A stretch of 64,000 nt of DNA from Thozetella sp. PMI_491 (GCA_021432635.1 MU270047.1:1-64000), one strand, 5' to 3'; counted from the stretch's first letter, positions 1-13,793 are shown. Numbers and translations are program-made. Notes: a model not told the origin generated them from the letters alone.

Positions 1-898
1 ACGTCACAATAACAGCGAGCCGGGGGCGTGGCTCCGGGCCGTTTCGTTGTTTGCGTCTTAGCTCATCGTCCGTCTTCGTCCCGGCTCCCGGCCCACCATT
101 CGCCCCATCGTCTTGGCCTCTACGCTGCCCAAGCCTTCTCTAGCAATCTCAAAGAAGATCGGCCGCCCCTCAAGCTTGCTTTTGCCCCCCTCCCCCGAGC
201 TAGGCGCTCCTCGCTGTGCAAAGGGGCTATCCGGGTGCGAGTGGTTGCGCCATCGGCAGGCTTATTTGTGGAGCCTGCAACCTATTGATCCCCGGCGCCA
301 TGTCGATCCCGATCGGGAGTCAGGCCGACGAGGTCGGTGCGACGCTGAGGCGGACTAGGCATCAACGAGGGGAGCACAGGGCACAGAGCACAGCTGCTGA
401 TGGTCAATTTGGTGACCCATCTACTAGTTGCCATGTCGTAACGAGAAAACCGAGGGAGGGTAGCTCTGGTAAACAAAGCAAATGCGTGGTATTGGTACAG
501 GTATATCTTGTCGCGGCTTGTCCTCCTGGCAGACCGCCTGCCTTCTTCGCAGGCCTCGGGTTCGTAGCCACTGTTCAACACGCCACTCAACCTCTAGGGC
601 GTTGGCTATTCTCTCGTGAGGGCAGTTAACTAGTTGTAGGGAGCGCCGCTCCTGTCTATCCTCGTGCGTGTTTAATATAACATGCGAGTAGATACAAGTC
701 CCATTACACTACAATGCGCCGCCGTTTTTTTTTATCGCATTTCTCGCCCTCCTAAAATCTAATAACACAGGTGAAGCTTTGAGTTGAGAGTTGATCGGCA
801 TGAGAGTTTTATTGCTTCACAGGGAAGCTAGTGACAGCATCGGGGCTGTCGTGGTATATTCTCGTGCTCCCGGCGACTGCTTCCTCCCCTGACGCCTC
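1..898. other. Region without a recognised gene
   Basis: No reading frame here has conserved domain character. The longest open stretches are short, overlap each other on both strands and have random-looking composition. A T-rich run lies near position 726. The right part, downstream of the stop codon at 899, is expected to hold the 3' untranslated region of the m-AAA protease gene. Confidence 0.5.
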
Positions 899-3686
899 TC
901 ATCGGTCGCTCTTCTCAACCTCCTGGAAGGTAGCAGGCTGCGTGCCAGGCGGAGGATTCGTCGCCTCCTCTCTCGGGAGGTCTGTCGGTGGGGGTGGTGT
1001 GACGGTGCCGGCGGTAGGGTCGAAGTACTTGGCGAAGTCTTGGTTGTCCTTGTACGGCCGAGGGCCTAGGAGGCGCACCAGATCGTCGCGGCTGAGCATC
1101 TCTTTGCGGAGAAGCTCCTCGGCTACAATGCCGACCTCCTTCTGCTTGGCCACGAGGAGGTCCTTGCACTGCTTGTAGGCCTCGTCGACGATCCGACGGA
1201 CTTCGGCATCAATGGTCTGGGCCGTCGACTCGGCAAAGGGCTTCTGGAACTGGTTCGAGTCCTGGTCGAAACTCATGGGACCTAGCTTCTTCGACATGCC
1301 CCAGAGCGTTACCATCCGGGTTGCCATTGCCGTGACCTTCTTGAAATCATCACTGGCGCCCGTCGTCACGGTGGGGAAGTGGAGCTCCTCCGACACGCGA
1401 CCGCCAAGCGTCATGGCCATGCGGTCCATGAGCTGCTTGGTGTTCATCAGATAGGCATCGCCGGCGGGGAGGTACTGGGCGTAGCCGAGGGCCCCCTGGC
1501 CGCGGGGGATGATGGAGACCTTCAGCAGCGGGTCTGCCCACTCGAAGTACCAGCCGCAGATGGCGTGGCCGGCCTCGTGGTAGGCGACCACCTTCTTCTC
1601 GTCGGGATTCAGCACCTTGGATTTTCGCTCCAGGCCTGCAATCACACGTTCGATGGCCTGCTCAAAGTGCGTCATCGATACAAAGTCGGCGTTGGATCTC
1701 GCAGCTGATCACCTGTTAGTCATCTGAGCTCAAAGGGAAATGAACAGAAGAAACAAGACGCATACCGATCAAGGCGGCCTCGTTGACTGCGTTGGCGATG
1801 TCGGCACCAGCGAACCCAGGAGTCAGGGCGGCCAGACGACCCGTGAGGTACTCAATGTCTTCGTTGGTTACGATCTTGGTCAGGTGGACCTTGAAGATGT
1901 CCCTCCGGCCAGCCAAGGTTGGCGGCTCAATGTAGATGTGCCGGTCGAAACGGCCCGGCCTCATGAGCGCCTTGTCCAGGATGTCGGGCCTGTTCGTGCC
2001 GGCCAGGACCACCACCTGCTCAGACGTATTGAACCCATCCATCTCGGTGAGGATCTGATTGAGGGTTGCCTCCCGCTCGTCGTTGCCGCCAAAGCGCGAG
2101 CCGCCGTCCTGGCGGGCCCGGCCAATGGCATCAATTTCATCGATAAAGATGATACACGGTGCGTTCTTGCGAGCCGTGTTGAAGAGATCTCGCACGCGGG
2201 ACGCGCCGACGCCGACAAACATCTCCACGAACTCGGAACCGCTGACGCTGAAGAACGGAACCTGGGATTCGCCGGCCGTTGCCTTGGCCAGGAGGGTCTT
2301 TCCAGTACCTGGGGGTCCGGACAGGATGGCGCCGCGCGGAATCTTGGCCCCAAGCTTCTGGAAGCGTTCCGGGGTCTTCAGGAAGTTGACAAATTCCATG
2401 ATCTCGACCTTGGCCTCGTCTGCGCCGGCCACGTCGGCAAACTTGACCTTGACCGCGCTCTCGTGGTTGAACATCTTGGCCCTGCTCTTGCCCATGTTGA
2501 AGACGCCACCGCCACCGCCGCCGACGCCGCCACGGAGGCTGCGCATGCTGTAGACGATGAGGCCGACGAGCACCAGAGTCGGGCCGAACGAGATCAACAA
2601 GTTGACCCAGCCGGACTCAGTAGCATAGCTGACTGGTATTCTCTCGGAGCTGGGGATTCCCAGCTCGGCCTGGGCATCGTCCAGCCGTCTCTCAAAGGCG
2701 TCGACGGAGCCGATAGAGAAGTAGTAGTAGAACATGGGGTTGGCGGCAGCCGTGTCGGGATACATAGCCTGGGTGGCCTCACGGTTGAGCTCGACTCGGA
2801 CGCGGTCTCTTACCACAACCATCTTCTCAACCAGGCCCTTGTCCAGGAAGTTCCTCCGAAGTTCCTGCCATGTTATCTCGCGGGAGTTCTCCGAGGGGAA
2901 GATCATCTTGTAGAACGGGTACATGACCGCCGCGGTAAGGACCCACGTGAGAATATCTGAGGTATTGAGAGTGAAGACACGAGGCTGCGGCCCTTTCTGG
3001 TCCCCTTGCTGCCGTTGCTGCCCATCACCGGACTGGTCCTTGTCTTGCTTCGACTCGTTCTGCCCGGGATTCTGCTGCGTCCGCGAGCTCGGCTCCTGAT
3101 CTTCCCCAGGGGCCCGAGAACGGAAGTTGGGCGCGTTTCCGTGCCTGGAGTCCTCGGCATCCTTCTTCATTTGGTTTATGGCGTCTTCCTCCAGCTTGGA
3201 AGCCAACTTCCACACGATCCTTGTGGCCTTTACCCCATCCATGAGCCCCAGGCCGCCGGCTTTTTGCTTCGCTAGCAGGTCCCGCAGCTCTTGTGGGACG
3301 CCATTTTCTTTAAGAGTCTTGGCGAAGTCATCGGCAGACCCCTTTTGCGCCTGGGGAAGGAAGACTGTGAGGAAACCTCGCACTTGCTCGAGCTCCTCCT
3401 TGGTCAGATGCACCCAGCCCTCTTGGAGCGGCCGTTGCTGAGGCTCGGGCGTCTCCTCTGGCGTCTTGTTTTCCTCCGGCTCCCCTTTCTTGCCCTCGGG
3501 CCGCGGATCTGGGCTGGGCTTCTGCGGGCCTTCTGAGGAATAGAATCTCGGGAATCGGGGTGAGAGGGCGATGGGTGAGGGCCGGGGGAATCGAGCAACG
3601 GCAAAGGTGGGCCTCGCACTTGTCCTGAGGGACAAGGCGGTAAAGCGCGCGATATGCCTGGCGGACGGCCTCAGTAACGTCGTCAT
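899..3686 (-). CDS. AFG3: Mitochondrial m-AAA protease (AFG3/YTA12 family)
   Basis: ATP-dependent zinc metalloprotease of the mitochondrial inner membrane that degrades misfolded membrane proteins and matures substrates on the matrix side. Two exons, 3686-1766 and 1704-899, with a 61-bp GT-AG intron (1705-1765), give 908 residues. In order I see an Arg/Ser-rich N-terminus like a mitochondrial presequence, a charged Pro/Gln-rich stretch, transmembrane segments near residues 244-262 and 362-384, a Gly-rich linker, Walker A (GPPGTGKT, about 455-462), Walker B (FIDEID, about 512), the second region of homology (MRPGRFDR) and the zinc site HEAGH at 683-687. The intron falls inside the conserved NEAALIAAR segment and splicing restores the frame exactly. 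All catalytic motifs are intact. I cannot tell whether it is the Yta10 (Afg3) or the Yta12 paralogue, so the symbol is a family label. Confidence 0.93.
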
Positions 3687-6130
3687 GTCGAAGATGTTGC
3701 GGAAGGAGGAGCTTGGGTGACGACGGAAGTGACGGATGTGGAGGCAAAATGGCTGAGTAGTCGGCCGCGAACGCCGCTATCTCGTCGAGGTCGCGGCAGC
3801 TGCTGCCATGTACGAGGGGACTGCGAGCAAGCCGGTATCCCAATTTTTTTTGGTAATTCTGCCCGTTGCGCACCAGGTCAAGAATCGCAATGGCGCAGAG
3901 TCGATGATTGCAGGCCGGTCGAGAAGGTAATTGGAAACTCGTCGCAATTGGGGATGCTGTGAAGAGCTTTAGGATCGCCCGACCGAGGGCCGCTAAACCT
4001 AAATTGTACTAAAGCTCTTTGCACGTGCCCGGACCCTTTAACTCCGACTCCCGACCGGCCGACAGTCATCCCTAACGCCCATAAGGATATAGGAACCAGC
4101 TCCAGTTTGGGCTACGAAGAAGAAATCTGCAAGACGTCGAGATGCTTGGCAGGCCCCTCTCCGCGGAGAAAAGTGCTGTTTTCGCTAATGATTACTGTTC
4201 TCCGAGGCTCAGACACAGAAATACTGCGACTGAGGGGTGTTCTGAGCGATAAACAGGCACAGGGCAACACCCGTTATGAGCTCTGGGGTACCTATTCCGC
4301 ATGAGGAAAGTCTTGGCAGTCCGAAAGACATAGGACTATGGATTTAAAGAATTACCTCTACAGAACTCGGTTGCTTTTGATACTCAAATCTTCATGGAGG
4401 TCCCTCAACTGCATTAGTTTCCGACCTGACGCTGCGCCTTTGATCCTTGTGCCTGTATATACCTACTACTGCAAAAGCCGTGCCCGTCCGCCTTACGGCT
4501 AACTTGGGAACAAACTCATGACGGGATTGGTGCCCGGGTTCGCGCAGTAAGTGTCTCAACATCAAACTGTTCTCCCGCGATCCCGCCACTTTCGGCCTCC
4601 ACCCAGGAAGCAATAGGAATCGTTCAACTCGAGCCGCAGCCGCAGCAGCGATCCCTAGGGGCCAGGCGCAACCATGCGCCCCCGGCAGCCGGCCCAAGAG
4701 AGCTCCATGAAGTTAATCCGGGTCGGGTGGTAGGAGAAACCCGACGCCACGGGTTATGCGGGCGGTGACCTGTGCCGAATCCTTTAGGTCTGGGTCTAAA
4801 GGGGCGCCTGTCTTGGGGATGCCTCCTCCCCGATGGCGGCGGTGCTGACCTTCCTAGCGGGGTGAGATAAGCCGGGCCAGTAGCCAGAGTGCCGCGCAAG
4901 GGAAGTAGCCGCAGTCCAGCCTCTGATTCTCCAGCGAATGGAAGACCTCGAGCCTGCGATCGAAGTGTCGGCAGGCTCTGTTTCGCACCCATGAAGCCTG
5001 CTATACCGGAAATAGCATCTGAATCAGGATTTCTAGTCTCCTCTACGGTGTCGCACGCCCTCGAGCGACTGGCTACAATAAACGTCGTAGCCCATCACCC
5101 CCTTGCGGTGTACGCGGGAGGGAGCGCGTCACCGAGTGGTGGTGCCGGTTGATGAGCAAACCCTCAATACGACGAAATCGCTGCGCAATAGGTAGTACGG
5201 TAGCAAAGTGTTGCTATTTCTCGCCATTCGTTGCTCAGCACACATGTCCGTGCAACGCACCTGTTGCACCGCAGAACAGGCATGCCAAGAATAGGCCCGA
5301 ACGAATCTGGGGATGGGATGGATGGTGGGCGGCACGAGACGGCTCCGTGCTTGGTAATAACGAGTGATGCAGAGATCCCTGGAATAATTCCTGGGGAAGA
5401 CGCGGTTGAGGTCCCCCCAAAAATAGGGAATGCAGTGAATGGTCGAGGGGCGACACAAGCGAGTGGCCGGGACGATGCACAGTAGTGCCTTGAGCATGGC
5501 CAGCGCCAATTCCAGCGGACAAAAGGGGTAAATCGCATGCGCTGGGTGCGAGAGCGGGCCGGCGCGCAGGGCCAACAAACACTCCGGCGCAAGTCGGTTG
5601 CACCCGTGACTTTGCAAGAGCAACTGGGAGCCCTTCGAGAGGAAAGCAAGAGGCTGGAGACATTTTTGGGCCTGAGAAGCACCTCCTATCACACACACAT
5701 ACGGTCAATAAAGCAGCAGCATTAGCAGTAGATAACGCTCGGTGCTGGATGGCGACGTGATGGGAACAAGGAGCACAACAAACACTTATATATAGAGATA
5801 TATATAGAACGAGGCCGTTTCTCGTCTCTCTTCAACATTGTAGGGGAGTGTTTCCCTTCCCAGGAGAGCCTGAATCATCTCCAGTGGCAGCCTAGATCCA
5901 ACTCCAAAGATCCCAGTAGAAATGCAAATAATTAGAAGCGAAGAAATCCTTCTCACAAAGCTGCTCTCCTCTCCCATTTCCGAGGTGGCCGTTGCGAATG
6001 CTCCAGGACACGCAAATTTTTGAACACGCACTCCAACCGCCGCTGTCCGCGCCAATCTAGATGAGGTATCGATGCCGCCCACGCTCGCTTTTGTACAGTC
6101 TCGTTCCGGTCTCGTTCATACACGTCATCA
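3687..6130. other. Intergenic region upstream of the m-AAA protease gene
   Basis: About 2.4 kb between the start of the m-AAA protease gene and the end of the zinc cluster regulator gene. Open frames on both strands (for example 5129-5698 on the minus strand) overlap one another, lack domain features and give no convincing spliced model. A TA-rich patch, repeated TATATA, lies near 5786-5810. I recognise no RNA gene. Confidence 0.4.
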
Positions 6131-9100
6131 TCACCGTCGCAAGTCACCAAAGTTTCCGTTCTCCACGCTGGGGTATGCACCGCCGCTCATCTCGGCCCAG
6201 TCCCAGTCCAGCGTCATGGGCAGACTGAACAGATCGGCTGGGAGGGTCGGCTGCTGATAGCCGCTGCCCATCGGTGGGCTCTGCACACCGTTGGGGAATT
6301 GCGGTGGATGCTGCATGCTCTGGATCGAACCAAAGCCGGTCATATCAGCGAACGAGCCAAACTCAAAGTCCGTACCACCGTTCGCGGCAAAATCACTCTG
6401 CCAGCCAGGGGGGGGCATCGCGGGAGACGACTGCTGGCTTATCGAGGTCGCCATAGGACTGTTGTAATTCTGTGGCGTCCTATCCTGGTGCATCCGGGGT
6501 GACAAGTGGCCGTTTCCAGGGCCTTGGCTGGGCTGAGGTGTCGCTGAATTGGCGGTGCCCGGGCGAGGGGTGTGCGCGGAGCTGGACTGTGGGTTCGCGC
6601 TCGGGTTCCGGTTAGGCAGGTTACCGCTCCCTGTGGGCTTCGGCATCGACGACGGATCGTGGCTCTTCCTCTTCCTCCTTGATGTGTCCTTTTCGGCCTT
6701 TTCGATGACGCTCTTGGCTATCCTCTCGAACTCAGAGCAGACACCTAACATACGATGAACACCGCCTGTCTCTGCCTCGGGGCCAAGCAAGGCCAGGAAG
6801 CTGACAACCATGGTCATCAACTTTGTGTCTGACCGGGCCCGGGGGTCGAGCGGGTTCTGTAGAATATTTCCAAACAGAGTCACCAGCGCAGAAACGGGGA
6901 AGTACATGACCATCCTACCAGCGATTAGTACGGCACCACCAGCCTATAAAAATTGGGGGGGTCAGAACTTACCAGACGGAGGAGCAATCTCCTTGAGGAA
7001 TATACTTGAGCAGCGAGATTGAGGCCCGAGCGGCTGAGGTGCAGAGAGCAGCGGAGGAAAAGACGCGTGGGTTCAAAGGCTTCGCGTTTCGGCCCTCAAT
7101 CGCGTAGTTAGACAACCGGCTGGTCCAGTAGCCGTGGTGGATCGACATCCGGTGTATGGTCGTCAGGCAGTTGTAGTATGTAAAGTGAAGCATGACAACG
7201 TGCAAGATGAGCGGGGTGTGGGAAGCCTTAATCTCGTGCTCGGGGCGGAAGTCGATCGGGATTTTGTCCTTCCAGTTCTCCAGTTCCTGGTCGAGCTCGC
7301 CGATCGTATCCAGCAGTTCCCCATCGGACTGCTTGGTCGCCTTGGTCGAATACAGCCGCTTGTAGACTTTGCTCTCTATCACAGCAAACTCGCACATTAC
7401 GCGGAACAGATTCATCTTGCCCTTGCCGTCTGCGAGTGGAATGTTGCCAATGTTATCCTCCGGGTTGGCATCGGGAAGATCTACGTTCATATCGTCGTCG
7501 TCCTGGGCTGGCGGTCGCCCGGAGCGAAGGCACAAGTCTTTGTCCAGCATGTAAGCGATCCAGAACACCCTCTTGCGCTGCTCGATCTCGATGGGGTTCA
7601 AGTTGAAGCCCGTGCCCCGCTTGTGCAGACCAATGCTATGAGAAAGGCGGATGGCCGTGGCGATGAGGAGGAACGACGGCTGGGGGTTCGGCGTTCCCTG
7701 CATGAAGAGAGCCATGCCCAAGAGAGCTTGGACACTGAGTAGGTCCGTGTTGCGCATGGTCAGTTCGGGAAAGGTACCCATGGCGTTCTTCATGTAGCCC
7801 CAGGCCTTGTTCTCGTCCTCTTGGGGAACCAGGTTGCTCATCACCCTAAGGCGGTGCGCGATGGCGAGCGCGACGTTCAAGCTCGACCACCATCCGGAGC
7901 CCTGGTACGGGTCCTTCGAGTATTGCCTCTCCACGAGATGCATGAATGTCGGCTGGTGAAACAGCGGGAACATGCAGTTGAAGTTCTCGAAGTAGTCTTT
8001 GAGCAGTGACATTGCCTCGGGCTTGCTCGGTAGCTCGAGGAAAACTCGGCGCTGGAACAGGTCCGTAAAGACGTCTGGCCGCCAAGCTGTCCATTTGTGA
8101 TCGTCAATGGAAACTTCGGAAATCATCTGCTGGAAGGTGTTGTCGCCGGTCTTCTCATTTACCCACTGAATACCCTTGGGCGAGAAGATGGAGAACCCCG
8201 ACGATGAGCCTGGCCGAATGTCAGTCCCGAGTCCAACCTAGCTCATGGGTGTACGACTGGATAGACTCACCAATATACCTAGTCTCTCCGCTATTGTTCG
8301 TCACCAACGAGCACATCATTTCTGATAATGCGGCCACCTCCTCTTCCTCCTTCTTGTCCTTCTCTGGCGTGATCGACTTCCTCTTCTCCTCCCTGTGGTG
8401 GCCGGGCTCCGGAGATAAGGAGCTTTGTGGCGTTGATTCATTCTCATGTCCAGAGGTTGCCTGCGAAGGTGAGGTTGGGTTCGATACGGCTTGCGAGGGC
8501 TGTCTAGATTGTTGCTTCTCTGCGAGCTTCTTCTCCAAGGTCCCGAGGTCGGTGGCGCCGTTGTCGTCCTCGCCAAGAAGGCCTGCGCTCAGTTGTCAGC
8601 ATTTGTCCGCGCACGAATCGCAGCCGAGCTCGGTCGGAATTCCGAGACATGCACCGTACCTGATAGCCGCAGCAGGCTCTCCATGCGCCCTAGTCGGTTC
8701 TCGAGACCCTCGATGTACTTGGCACTGTTCCAGCGTGTGAGCGGCCATGTTCTTGCCAGGAGGGGGAGGCGACGGGAGGGGGGTTGCGCACCCTTTTGGT
8801 GGGTTTCGCTTCTTCTCGACCTGGGTGAAGACGCATTCATTCTTGTAGTTGACGCAGTGGGAGCAGGCCGGGAGCTTGCCATCGCACTTAATCTTCTTCT
8901 TTCGGCACATATCGCAAGCCTAGATGCGCCAGCCACATTAGCTGATCTACCTCTTTCGCTGGATCGCTTGATGTCGGTGATGATACGCACCCTTGCGATT
9001 CTCCTCCGCTTGGCCTCATTTGTGTCGTCGAGTATGCCATGGTCGGCGAACATCTGCGCCGTCAGCTCGGGGTGTAACTGTGTGAGGCCATCCGGGCCGG

Positions 9101-9185
9101 GATAGCCGCCAAAGATTTGCGGCGGCTGGTTCATTAAAACCGGCGCCGGCATTGGCATCTGGAAGCCTCCGTGCATGTGGTCCAT
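6131..9185 (-). CDS. Zn2Cys6 fungal-specific transcription factor
   Basis: Six exons (9185-8991, 8919-8792, 8724-8660, 8582-8271, 8209-6973, 6914-6131) joined by five 58-77 bp GT-AG introns encode 906 residues. The binuclear zinc cluster spans residues 67-94 with cysteines at 67, 70, 77, 84, 87 and 94 (CX2CX6CX6CX2CX6C), preceded by the basic stretch KRRRIAR and followed by a linker and a short heptad-like segment ([20 protein letters not shown]) suited to dimerisation. The central part (exon 5) matches the fungal-specific transcription factor domain ([14 protein letters not shown]-like core, [42 protein letters not shown]). The C-terminus is rich in Ser, Pro, Gln and Asn, as in activation domains. 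The ATG at 9185 was chosen because the frame upstream of it has no ATG. I infer a nuclear DNA-binding regulator; target genes cannot be read from the sequence and I do not recognise a named orthologue. Confidence 0.9.
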
Positions 9186-12100
9186 CGTGAGAGCTCGTCT
9201 GTTGTCGTCGCCGCGATGCAATCACAGGAGTAGAGCAAATGGTTGGAAGCGAAAAGGTCGGGAGCTGCCGACAGCGGGAGACTTTGCGACCCGGGTCAAG
9301 TAGTCGGGCGGGATTTGGTCGAGCCTGGTGGAGAGGGGGGGGGGTTGGAGAAATCGGGTGTGTGTTTGGAGAGGTGGGAGGCAGGGTGCTATTATTATTA
9401 CCGTTGCACCCGTCCCCTTCTTGCACGCCTCCTGCTTCTACTTCCCACACGCGGCCGTCGATTTTAGCTAAATCCCGGAGGGCGCTTCCAAGCTAGTCGA
9501 GTCGAATCAAGTGCTGAGGGGCCACTCGGGGTTCTGGGGCTGAGCTAAACGCCGGGTTTGGTATTGGTGCCTCCTCAGTCGGCCAACCGCATTTATCAGC
9601 AATGGGGAGGGCAGCGCTGTCGCACAATGGCAATCCTCCCAAATTCCGCAGTGTCAGATTATTAAGTCGTAAGAGGCGGGCGGGCACTTGGCGGGTAAGA
9701 GCGGGCGACGCCGAAGGTTTGACCCAGCAGGTTAGGGGTCGGTCTTCTAGAGGTTCGAGAACGAGTGTATAAGACAAAAAGCGGCGTGCGACGGCAGCTA
9801 GGCCAGCCAAGAGGGGATGGGAGTGAGAGGGCGAAAGAGATCGAGTAGGCGGCGAAGCTAGAGGTAGGTGTAGGGCAAGAGAGGGGGAGAAGGGAGAGAG
9901 AGAAAAGATGAAGCACTTCAAAAATTAAGGGAAGGTCAGACCGATTGCAGCATGTAGAAGCGGGAAGCAGAACGGGCCCGGTTGATGTGCCCGAGCTCGG
10001 TATTCAAGGCGGACGGATACCTACCTTGCCTACTGTAGCAGGAGAGCCATCAAGGCTCTTGCCTGGGTAGGTGGCTCTGGCTCCGCTTTGAGATGGAATG
10101 CGATCGGGCGCTACCGTTTCTACGAAGCAGCCTCTATCTAGCCTCGAGCTCTCCCTCCCCCCGGCCCCCCTCTCCCCAAGAGCCAGTTCAGATGCGGCAA
10201 GCCTTTAGAGAGAGCAGCAGTCCACAGCTTGTCCCTTCCTGCAGGGTGGGAGAGAGTCCAGACGTGCAGAAGGGTCGCATCGACACTCCCCCCTTGCGCA
10301 GGCCTGGGCACGGCCGCTTCTGTCGCGGTCAGATGGGGTGGAGGGGGGAGGGGCTGTCGGTAAGGGGGGAAAGGCGTTAGAAGGGTAATGTAGGTACAGT
10401 TGTACCTCGCTGTGTACAAGTACAGCTTGATGGGGGGTAGCGGTTTGGGAGTCAGACATTGGGCGCTACAGAAAACCCAGTGACTCGCAGCCCACTCCCC
10501 ACATCCCTGCTCGCCCACGAATAGCCCACTTTCTTTTCGGGTACCTATGCGGTGCACAGGACCTACCGTGCAGGAGTGCAGACAACCCCATAGACAACTG
10601 CACCAGTCCCCTGGATGTCAGTGCAGCGCCCACTCACACATTCTCCTCTGTACGGGGTGCCCCCCAGCACCACCAGTGATACCATGATGTGTGGCAAGCC
10701 CGGCGAATCATGACGCGGCCGAGCCCAAGGCCCAGACTCTGGGGTTTTGGATTGCGATGTCACGATACCGCAAGCCACAGCTCGGCATGTCTGGCACATC
10801 CAGCAACCCCCCCCCTTCTCTCCTTCCTTTTTTCCATTGCTTCCCTCGCAGACTTGCAACTCTCTCCCTCCAGCCTCCCCCAACCCCTGTCCCCTCGCCG
10901 CTCCCTCCACTCTCTTTTGCAAACCGGGAACAGCGGATGAAAAAGCCAAGCTCTTATCCCATCTCGCTAGTCCTTCTAAAGGCGCCCAGCAGGGTGGCTC
11001 CCGCTTTCCACCCACCACCGTATGCTGTACGACGTCGCGCAAGAGCTTCCGTCTGCCAGTGCATATTTCCGTTGCTTTTCGTGGATCTAGGGCCGAGCCA
11101 TCCGCGCCAAGCCTTTCGCCGGTATGCGCAAAGATAGCATGGACAAGCACGGAAACCTTGGCTTCTCGCCCGATCCCCAGAAGGCAACGGGCCACAGCCA
11201 GAGATGCCCCTGCCCCCCTTCTCAGCGCGGCTCAAGGCACGTATTTTGATGGTTAGTGTACGTATCGCCCGAGGTCGGGCTTCACACCGGTACCTGAGGC
11301 CCCGGAATTAAGCTCCCTTTCGAGCGACAACGGTCCATAAGCCACTTCCACTCAACCCCCGCGGCATACGCCAGCGTATGCCCCTGGAGCTGCCTCGGGC
11401 TTCGGTGGGCCCATCTGATGTTTCAAGACGAGGCAGGCCAAACGTGTATATTACTACTTTCCTGCACTTTTGGCAGATGCACGCGGCAGATTCTCGGTCA
11501 CATCGTAGCCCTCGCTGCCGTTCTCTGCCACTACAGCCATAGCGTAGTCAGTATTAGCAATGACCCGTGGGCCCGAAATATGTCATCGTACGCCCTGTTC
11601 CGTCACCCGAGTGTCTACGGAGTGCAGGGGAAAGCGTGCCACGTGTATGTAACGTACTATGAATACATATACTGCTATGTAGGGTATGGAGGATGAAGAG
11701 AAAAACTACGCGTGTATTTGGGCACGATTCGAGGTATCCAGCAAGACGGAGAGTGCCGCGTCCAACAACAGCTCGTGGCAAACCGCATAAGCGCCGTCCC
11801 TGCTGTTCTTCGAAGCTGATCTTGCCGCATGCCGAGCTGTTGGGTTCCTGATGATCGCTCGTCTCAGGAGAATCGGGGGCGACAGCATTAGGCGGGCAGA
11901 TCTCCATGGCACCATCGTCGCGGGAGGCCCCTTATCTCTCTCCCTCTCTGGCCTGCATGCCTCGTGTGCGCAGACACGACGCCGCGTAAAATGCGTCCAT
12001 CAGTTGCTACGTAGTACTCTTTTTTTTTCCCCTCCCGTCCCGCCCCCACTAGCCGAAAAGAGTTCGCGTGGTGCTCTGGCAAAGATGGGATGCTTCAAAG

Positions 12101-13793
12101 CGTCGACTTTTGTTCCGCCGGGTCACCTCCCGAAGCGGTCTGGTGAATCACTGATGTGCTGTATGGTCGTGCGTACCTTGCAGCTGCGAGGGGTAAGGTA
12201 GGACCAAGGGGGGGGGGGGCCCTCCTGCTTTTGGACGTCCGTCCCCCGAAGCTTTCGGTGCGGGCCGGCGCTTGATCCGGACATTCCGGGCTGCCCCTAC
12301 TACCTACCAGTCATTACCTGCTTTGGCGCCTCAACAGGCACTAAAGAGTTGGCCCATCGACGACTGTGGCTTCTGGTTGTTTTTTTTGGTGCAAATTGCT
12401 ATTCGAGCTTACCTACTGCATGGCCGTTGAGGCCCTCGGCTGGCCGGCCACTAGTTGACGCCATGCAAGCCGGCTGGGGTAATATCGATCAGGATCTTGC
12501 ATTGCTAGACCGGCAGCGCAGCTGCGTCGTGATGGCTTCAAAGCAAGCATGCCGTACAAGCCTCGCACTTCAATGCCAAGAGAGGGGAGATAATCTCAGG
12601 GTACAGAACACGGCGGCCAAAAGTACGTCGTTTCATCCAGAACGTCAAGAACCCCTGCCGATCTCGGAAGAAGATAAGATGAGCGATACAATAAATTGGG
12701 AGCCGTACAGATCTGCTCTCCACCGCGTTTTTTTTTGTTTCTCCCAGGGCCCCTTCCGTCGTCTCCTGCGGCCGAAGAAACACCAGGCCAGGCTAGGAAT
12801 TTGTCATAATGGCGTCCAAGCGGTGGAGCTACGTCGGGTGAATGCCACCCATTCCCGTTTCACAACTGTCTCACGATGCACGGCGCCTGGCACCAGACTC
12901 CCCAGCAAACACGCAACCCACAGACCCCGGGGGCTCTTGACTGCAGCCTTGGAGCAATCCCAAGCTGCCTCACGTGGCTGGGCCGTAAAAGAAAAAAAAA
13001 TCGAAAGACGCAATTTTCCCGCTCCCTCCGCTAAAGCCTTGCGCCGGCCCTAGGTGTCGTGAACCGCGAAAAGTTCGTGGAATCCATCCCCGTAGGTTGA
13101 ACACGCACAGTTTGCTTCCCTGCCGTTCCTCTCAGCTTTTACATAACCCTTCCTTGCCGACTGTGTTGGACGGCCAACCCACCAGATCGAACCACATCCC
13201 CCCTACGGCCTAGAGATCAAGGAAGGTGTTGGTGATCCTCCAGACACCAAAGGCCATCCCAGCGCTTACCTTCAAGCGGAGATCCCTTGAGCGGCACGGC
13301 CGTTATCTCGTCATGATGTGATTGCGTCACCGAGATGGCATGGATCAAACACATCGAATCATTCCCATGTCTGATCAGGCTTTTACTCCATGGTGATCCT
13401 CAATGCTTTCCCTAAAGCGGTCTGTTAAGTTGATTCTAGTCCGAGGCAACTATATACACAGAATGCCGTTCTAGGAGTGGCTATCCACAAGATGAAGTCA
13501 AAAGCCGCCTGCGCCGAGACCCAGGGGAGTAACGAGGATATCCACGCCGAGCGCCTCTTTCCCCTTAATTCCCTGGGTCTCCCTCGTGTCCTGCAGGTAG
13601 TGATGAGTCAAGCCGTGTATCCAACAGGCAGCGTGGCCAAGCCAGCGCAGAGCCTCCTGGGCGCCTTCCAGACTCTAGAGTTTTTAAGTTCCAGACATTA
13701 TCGAATATGTTGAAAAAAGAAGCCATATACATGGGCAGAAGTCGGTATAAATCCACACAAAGAGACGCCTTCATTACGGGCCGATTGGCCTCT
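9186..13793. other. 4.6-kb gene-free region upstream of the zinc cluster regulator
   Basis: No reading frame here has domain character. The longest ones (10563-11195 on the minus strand, 12349-13053 on the plus strand) overlap opposing frames and look random. The region contains long pyrimidine-rich runs (for example 10800-10920), homopolymers (12 G at 12208-12219) and repeated TACCTA/TAGGTA motifs near 10015 and 12300. It probably holds the 5' leader and regulatory region of the transcription factor gene and the 3' end of the membrane protein gene. Confidence 0.4.

Noticed and set aside
1740-2960. 406-codon plus-strand frame
   Set aside because: Antisense to the conserved m-AAA protease exon; no domain character of its own.
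5129-5698. 189-codon minus-strand frame
   Set aside because: Overlaps several other random frames; no domain, no splice support.
10563-11195. 210-codon minus-strand frame
   Set aside because: Opposed by an equally long plus-strand frame, low complexity, no recognisable domain.
12349-13053. 234-codon plus-strand frame
   Set aside because: Begins with TTG rather than ATG and has no protein-like features.
13310-13380. Possible C/D-box snoRNA
   Set aside because: Box C is imperfect and there is no terminal stem; too weak to annotate.
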